Positions 60,949 to 64,000 of a stretch of DNA of 64,000 nucleotides are shown here, in pieces. Made by a program: the position numbers and the translations under genes. Origin of the DNA: Cylindrospermum sp. FACHB-282 (GTDB taxonomy: Bacteria > Cyanobacteriota > Cyanobacteriia > Cyanobacteriales > Nostocaceae); the NCBI RefSeq assembly GCF_014697195.1, contig NZ_JACJRJ010000029.1, positions 18,055 to 82,054 of the forward strand, in the 5' to 3' direction. Below the pieces are notes generated by a model. That model saw nothing but the letters and a program-made list of their open reading frames with translations, did not search any database and was not told the origin of the DNA. Each line of letters opens with the position of its first letter. Positions within the stretch are counted from its first letter, which is position 1.

Positions 60949-61033
60949 TTACACGTGAAAAAACAAGAATAAAAGGGTTGACTATAATTGTCACACGTGA
61001 TTATAATTAAAGCAACACGTTTTTAACACGTGA
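60949..61033. promoter_or_regulatory. Operator array of ACACGTGA sites
   Basis: Four sites share the core ACACGT: TTACACGTGA (60949-60958), TCACACGTGA (60991-61000), CAACACGTTT (61013-61022) and TAACACGTGA (61024-61033). They lie between the leftward RHH gene and the rightward operon. A role as RHH operators is inferred from position and repetition. Confidence 0.65.
60978..61007 (+). promoter_or_regulatory. Rightward promoter with operator in its spacer
   Basis: TTGACT (60978-60983), 18 bases, TATAAT (61002-61007). The spacer contains the TCACACGTGA site at 60991-61000, a classic place for a repressor. Likely promoter of the small-gene operon that starts at 61158. Confidence 0.7.
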
Positions 61034-61157
61034 TTAATTACTTAGATTACCCACACCAGGAAAAAAGGCACTTTGTAGCCACCAGCCAACGGAACTGATG
61101 AAGAGTTACCCGGCTAAATTTGTCCTGCGCTGCGGTGTAGACCTGACCTGATGCTAA

Positions 61158-61286
61158 ATGACCATGAAAAACCAGTGCCCTAAGTGTGGCTCAACCTCTG
61201 TGATGAGCAAGCCTCTTAGCTTGTTCTTTTGGGTGTGCCTTAGTTGTCGGCATGAGTATGTACCAACAAACAAAGGAGAAAAATAA
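61158..61286 (+). CDS. 42-residue zinc-ribbon protein
   Basis: MTMKNQCPKCGSTSVMSKPL then a spacer and WVCLSCRHEY: two CxxC knuckles 21 residues apart, the minimal zinc-ribbon. The likely start is 61158 or 61164. Such tiny zinc ribbons bind nucleic acid or protein partners. Its stop TAA (61284-61286) comes 1 base before the TTG start of the next gene. Family unknown. Confidence 0.6.
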   Translation: MTMKNQCPKCGSTSVMSKPLSLFFWVCLSCRHEYVPTNKGEK

Positions 61287-61287
61287 C

Positions 61288-61494
61288 TTGGCAGTAACAA
61301 CAGTTGAAGAGTTAAGAAAACAACTTGAACCATTTGAAGGTCAAGAGTTAGTGGTTGCTACTAGCAACGGCTTTTCTTATGCAATCAAAGAAGTCACACT
61401 CAGCGATGTTAATGGCGATGTGAATCTTGTCATTGAAAATAGCGTTGCTGCTGATGACGACAGTGACGAAGTTTACCAGACGACCGAAGAATAG
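61288..61494 (+). CDS. Small acidic protein (68 aa), TTG start
   Basis: AVTTVEELRKQLEPFEGQEL begins the protein and it ends in an acidic tail ADDDSDEVYQTTEE. The TTG at 61288 was chosen because AAAGGAG lies 9 bases before it and the previous gene ends 1 base earlier; an ATG at 61252 would overlap the zinc-ribbon gene. A hairpin follows at 61577. Function unknown. Confidence 0.55.
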   Translation: MAVTTVEELRKQLEPFEGQELVVATSNGFSYAIKEVTLSDVNGDVNLVIENSVAADDDSDEVYQTTEE

Positions 61495-61576
61495 TTAATT
61501 TCTATTCTTTAAACCCAATAGAAAAAGGAGACGCCATACCCGACTAAAACAAGGAAGTTCCAGAAACACAGTGAAC

Positions 61577-61598
61577 GCCCCAGCGCCTTTTCTGGGGC
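61577..61598 (+). terminator. Hairpin between operon genes, possible attenuator
   Basis: GCCCCAG / CTGGGGC is a perfect seven-pair stem with an 8-base loop, followed by ATTACTTC. Weak T tract, so it may only partly end transcription before the next gene at 61669. Confidence 0.5.
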
Positions 61599-61668
61599 AT
61601 TACTTCAAAATTTCTGAAATTTTAAATTCCCATCCTTGCGCTAGTTTTGTGCTAGTGCATTACTTACC

Positions 61669-61824
61669 ATGACATCTACCAAAAAACAACAATATTGGGG
61701 CGTGTATTGCAAAACTGGTGAATTGTTAATTAAGTTCAAACAAAAGTACAATGCTCAACTTCACCTAGCCAAAATTGAAAGTTTATTTAATCGCAGGTTA
61801 TGGGAGGTAAAACCTGTTGATTAA
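61669..61824 (+). CDS. Small basic protein (51 aa)
   Basis: MTSTKKQQYWGVYCKTGELL then IKFKQKYNAQLHLAKIESLF, ending [10 protein letters not shown]. Basic, aromatic N-terminus. Overlaps the TTG start of the next gene by 8 bases. No family recognised. Confidence 0.5.
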   Translation: MTSTKKQQYWGVYCKTGELLIKFKQKYNAQLHLAKIESLFNRRLWEVKPVD

Positions 61825-62089
61825 GCCTTTAGGTTATTACTCTAATCATGAATTAGTACAACGGATGCAAAACGACTTTGGTAACTATTTGGAGGAATTA
61901 ACCGGACAAGAAAAGCTTTACTTGATTTTGTCAATTAGCGAAGGATTATTATCAGAGGTCGCAACTTTAAGAAGGAGGAAAATTGTGTATAGTTATGGGC
62001 GAGAGATTGACACCTTGCCTAAAAATGACCGGGAAGCACTTTTAGAGCCATTAGCTATTTACTTACGAGAAATACCTAGTGCAGAATAA
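61817..62089 (+). CDS. Small helical protein (90 aa), TTG start
   Basis: [20 protein letters not shown] and a helical body ([25 protein letters not shown]). The TTG at 61817 has GGAGGT seven bases upstream and overlaps the preceding stop, both typical of coupled phage or plasmid genes. No family recognised. Confidence 0.5.
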   Translation: MIKPLGYYSNHELVQRMQNDFGNYLEELTGQEKLYLILSISEGLLSEVATLRRRKIVYSYGREIDTLPKNDREALLEPLAIYLREIPSAE

Positions 62090-62330
62090 CCAGTTAATCA
62101 ACATTGGTTTTTACAACACTGTGCCTCTTAACCGAGTATTTGCGATTGTTGGTTCAGGTTCTAATCCAATTAAGCGGATTATTAACGATGCACGAGATAG
62201 AGGATAACTAATAGATGCAACTTGCGGTCGTCGTACTCGGTCGGTGATTATTACTGACTTAAATCATGTAATTCTCTCACCAATTCAACCGGAAACATTA
62301 GTAAATCGCTTTGTAATTAAGGAGATTTGA
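62079..62330 (+). pseudogene. RemA/DUF370-like gene interrupted by an in-frame TAA
   Basis: From a GTG at 62079 the frame reads [20 protein letters not shown], then [13 protein letters not shown], then TAA (62205-62207), then in the same frame [20 protein letters not shown] and [15 protein letters not shown]. This is the RemA (DUF370) fold end to end: INIGFGN, IKRxIxDARDRG, LIDATxGRRTR, ILSxxQPET. RemA is a DNA-binding regulator of biofilm matrix genes in Bacillus, and cyanobacteria carry homologues. The TAA replaces a variable residue; both halves otherwise stay conserved, so decay is recent or the stop is read through. The GTG overlaps the previous gene's end. Confidence 0.75.
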
Positions 62331-62333
62331 TTG

Positions 62334-62483
62334 ATGCCAGACACCCGCAACTGGGCTGTTACCGCTCAAGATGGTTCAATTGTTGCTCGCTACCATGACC
62401 AGGGTACTGCCATGATGCACCTGCAACAATTACGAAAATGTTCGCGTTCTCAGAAATGGCAAGTTAAACAATTGGTACGCTGA
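62334..62483 (+). CDS. Small basic protein (49 aa)
   Basis: MPDTRNWAVTAQDGSIVARY then HDQGTAMMHLQQLRKCSR. ATG at 62334 lies 3 bp after the RemA-like stop with GGAGATT upstream. Its stop (62481-62483) is one base before the next ATG. Unknown function. Confidence 0.5.
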   Translation: MPDTRNWAVTAQDGSIVARYHDQGTAMMHLQQLRKCSRSQKWQVKQLVR

Positions 62484-62484
62484 T

Positions 62485-62733
62485 ATGCACATTATTTCAA
62501 TACCGACTATCTGGAGTTGTAAAACTCCTCATTGTGGTTGGCTGAACCTCGCACAAGTTAGACAACTGCGTGTCTGCAATAAAACCCAATCTGTAACCGT
62601 TTGTGTTACTTGGTCAAATGGGTTTAAGCAAGTTTTTACAGGAGAAGATGCTAAGGCTATTATCAGTTCTTGGCAAGAGGCCAGTAATAAATACACTCAC
62701 CAATCAGAGGAAGTAAACAATGCCAGTAACTAA
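62485..62733 (+). CDS. Small protein (82 aa) with Cys pairs
   Basis: MHIISIPTIWSCKTPHCGWL, then ...VRQLRVCNKTQSVTVCVTW and a C-terminal helix (GEDAKAIISSWQEASNKY). Four Cys in two pairs may bind a metal. It overlaps the next gene by 14 bp. Family not recognised. Confidence 0.5.
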   Translation: MHIISIPTIWSCKTPHCGWLNLAQVRQLRVCNKTQSVTVCVTWSNGFKQVFTGEDAKAIISSWQEASNKYTHQSEEVNNASN

Positions 62734-63196
62734 AACTATTACAGTTCGCCGCCACCAAAATCTGGGGGATTACTCTAACAAAACTCTTGAAGAAACAATT
62801 CAATTAAATGAAGGGGAAGACCCAGAACAAGAGCGTTTAAATCTTCAATTAAAGATTGAGCGGGCAATTTATGAAGATGTAACTAATCGTGTTCAGAAGG
62901 AAATCAGCGATTTAAGAGCAGAAAAAAGAGCGCTTCGTGATGAAATTAGTCAGTGTGAAGAGCAACTAAAAGAATGCAAGGCATTAATTAATGAACAGAA
63001 ACAGGTGTTTACTGATATCTTTAGTCTTCTTGACAAGGCTGAATCAAAGGGTGAATCAATTGATGATGCCCCAACTTTAATTATTGACCTTGAGGAGGTT
63101 TACGGGGAAGCAATAACATCTGATGAAGAATTGCCGGATTTAGAAACTTGTAGTTCCGACCTGATGATTCAAACTCATGAAGATGAACTTTATTAA
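62720..63196 (+). CDS. Coiled-coil protein (158 aa)
   Basis: A basic start (MPVTKTITVRRHQNLGDYS) and a long helical centre with heptad-like Leu/Glu pattern (about 60-115, QKEISDLRAEKRALRDEISQCEEQLKECKALINEQKQVF), then an acidic end. GAGGAAG lies upstream of the ATG. The long coiled coil suggests a structural or oligomer role. No known family. Confidence 0.55.
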   Translation: MPVTKTITVRRHQNLGDYSNKTLEETIQLNEGEDPEQERLNLQLKIERAIYEDVTNRVQKEISDLRAEKRALRDEISQCEEQLKECKALINEQKQVFTDIFSLLDKAESKGESIDDAPTLIIDLEEVYGEAITSDEELPDLETCSSDLMIQTHEDELY

Positions 63197-63208
63197 TTAG
63201 GTGATAAC

Positions 63209-63442
63209 ATGAGTGACGGTTCAAGATGGTTCAATAAGATTCTCATTGATAAGCATGAGTATTTAGCTAAATTGTGTGCATTAGGATTGGCTGTTCAACA
63301 ATTGTCCGAGCTTTCTGGAAAACCACTTGAACATTGGATGACCTATTTAGACACACACGCAATTACTCCACTGCATCTTTTAACTCCAGAACAAGTTGAT
63401 GCAGCTATTCAACAATATCAAGAGGCGAAAAAGAAATCATGA
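63209..63442 (+). CDS. Small helical protein, tandem paralogue 1 (77 aa)
   Basis: ILIDKHEYLAKLCALGLAVQ and LTPEQVDAAIQQYQEAKK are shared with the next gene (FLIQKEDYVLSILSFGVAVQ and LTPEQIQKAVDGYFQAKA). The two are clearly duplicates that have diverged. It ends in an ATGA overlap with paralogue 2. No family recognised. Confidence 0.6.
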   Translation: MSDGSRWFNKILIDKHEYLAKLCALGLAVQQLSELSGKPLEHWMTYLDTHAITPLHLLTPEQVDAAIQQYQEAKKKS

Positions 63443-63723
63443 CAACTAATGTTGAGACATTTCTGATACAGAAAGAAGATTATGTTTTGAGTATTTTATC
63501 CTTTGGTGTTGCGGTGCAAATGTTACAGGGTGTAACTGGTGGTTCAAGGGATGAATTATCTAGTTACATCGCACAGCAAGCAATGGCACAACTTGATGAA
63601 TTAACCCCAGAACAAATTCAAAAAGCTGTTGATGGTTATTTCCAAGCTAAAGCATTGGGTAAAGACGGAACTGCTTACATTAATTACACTACGGGAGATT
63701 TTAAGTTTCACGTAACCGCCTGA
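63439..63723 (+). CDS. Small helical protein, tandem paralogue 2 (94 aa)
   Basis: Similar to the previous gene over residues 8-72, with a C-terminal extra strand-rich part (GTAYINYTTGDFKFHVTA). The ATGA overlap with paralogue 1 suggests translational coupling, perhaps to form a hetero-oligomer. Last complete gene in the window. Unknown function. Confidence 0.6.
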   Translation: MTTNVETFLIQKEDYVLSILSFGVAVQMLQGVTGGSRDELSSYIAQQAMAQLDELTPEQIQKAVDGYFQAKALGKDGTAYINYTTGDFKFHVTA

Positions 63724-63838
63724 TGATGGCTACTTAACCCACGTAGCCGAAACACTGCCCCTTGGCGGTGTCGCGGATTGGGTCAGTACAACTTGATTCG
63801 CCTTTGGTCAAAAGCCAAAGATGGAAGTAGCAGCAGTA

Positions 63839-63851
63839 GCACGTGTTTTTT
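63839..63851. promoter_or_regulatory. Lone operator-like GCACGTGTTTTTT site
   Basis: On the minus strand it reads AAAAAACACGTGC, the same ACACGTG core as the array at 60949-61033. It lies after the small-gene operon near the right edge and may mark another regulated gene beyond the window. Confidence 0.35.
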
Positions 63852-64000
63852 CATAGAATTGACCGCAAGGTTTCCCAATTTCATGAGCTCACTACTGCTG
63901 TATATTTCCCCCATATTTGGGCTTAAAAGTGAATTGATAACATCAATTTTGGAAGATTCGTGGCTTGTATGTATGGGTTATTTGTGCAAAATATTCTTCC

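Noticed and set aside
62205..62207. Alternative genetic code in which TAA is sense
   Set aside because: Neighbouring genes in the same operon end normally with TAA (for example 61284 and 61822), so a general reassignment is not supported.
52847..64000. Search for attachment-site direct repeats or an integrase
   Set aside because: No direct repeat longer than chance was seen between the cobS 3' flank and 58.2-58.8 kb, and no integrase, Xer or transposase gene is present, so borders are left open.

Overview
The window is chromosomal DNA of a filamentous, probably heterocyst-forming cyanobacterium of the Nostoc/Anabaena group. The evidence is the dense scatter of the HIP1 octamer GCGATCGC, the photosystem II small-subunit genes psbM and psbK next to tgt, a ChlH-type magnesium chelatase subunit, a cobS gene, a KirBac channel, three AvaK-type (PRC-barrel plus DUF2382) akinete-marker paralogues, and several families of short palindromic repeats and MITE-like elements of the kind that fill Nostocales intergenic DNA. 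No rRNA gene, convincing tRNA gene, CRISPR array or intact insertion sequence was seen.

Region by region: 0.5-3.1 kb has a PEP-CTERM exported protein and a minus-strand set of tail-collar protein, GNAT acetyltransferase and Tat-type exported protein. 3.2-9.1 kb has an IS remnant, a Kir channel, an MFS exporter and the three AvaK-like genes. 9.3-22.4 kb has a short (animal-type) transketolase, small membrane proteins, a decayed NDH-2 gene, KDPG aldolase, two L,D-transpeptidases, an S4 RNA-binding protein and an Hsp70-like protein. 22.4-35 kb has a large ChlH/CobN-type chelatase subunit, an amidase with two peptidoglycan-binding domains, a run of exported proteins, CHAD, ferredoxin/NIL, TxlA-like thioredoxin and an MFS carrier. 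35-52.8 kb has a lysozyme/L,D-transpeptidase fusion, a cluster of MITEs, a Dcm-type methyltransferase coupled to murG, two SDRs, an M3 oligopeptidase, a 5'-nucleotidase-like enzyme, a universal stress protein, psbM, a 2Fe-2S ferredoxin, psbK, tgt and cobS.

From about 52.85 kb the content changes. Between 53.0 and 58.2 kb lies what reads as a filamentous (inovirus-like) provirus. It has a Rep_trans replication initiator and a small possible ssDNA-binding protein on the plus strand. Converging on them is a tightly overlapping minus-strand operon of four small membrane proteins, a 73-residue major-coat-like protein with signal peptide, a hairpin terminator, a small exported protein, a pVI-sized membrane protein, a Zot/pI-type assembly ATPase and two exported proteins. 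The order closely parallels M13 (small coat proteins, VIII, terminator, III position, VI, I). A long cruciform lies upstream of rep and a string of hairpins upstream of the structural operon; if the element circularises these would together form one intergenic origin region. The module has no HIP1 site.

To its right, 58.8-60.5 kb holds small minus-strand genes with many HIP1 sites and a 244-bp tandem duplication. At 60.5-61.0 kb a ribbon-helix-helix regulator gene, overlapping a coiled-coil gene, faces an array of ACACGTGA-type operator candidates, one of them lying between the -35 and -10 of a rightward promoter. That promoter would serve a run of about ten tiny genes (61.2-63.7 kb): a zinc-ribbon protein, a RemA/DUF370-like gene with an in-frame TAA, and a tandem pair of paralogues. 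These genes also lack HIP1, and the mobile region appears to continue past the right edge. No integrase or attachment repeats were found, so its borders are unresolved.

How the parts may work together: Rep would start rolling-circle synthesis at the cruciform, the small protein behind it would coat the single strand, and the Zot ATPase would drive extrusion through the membrane while coat proteins assemble; no secretin gene is present, so a host secretin would be needed. Whether the RHH switch controls the provirus or belongs to a separate plasmid-like element is not settled by the sequence.
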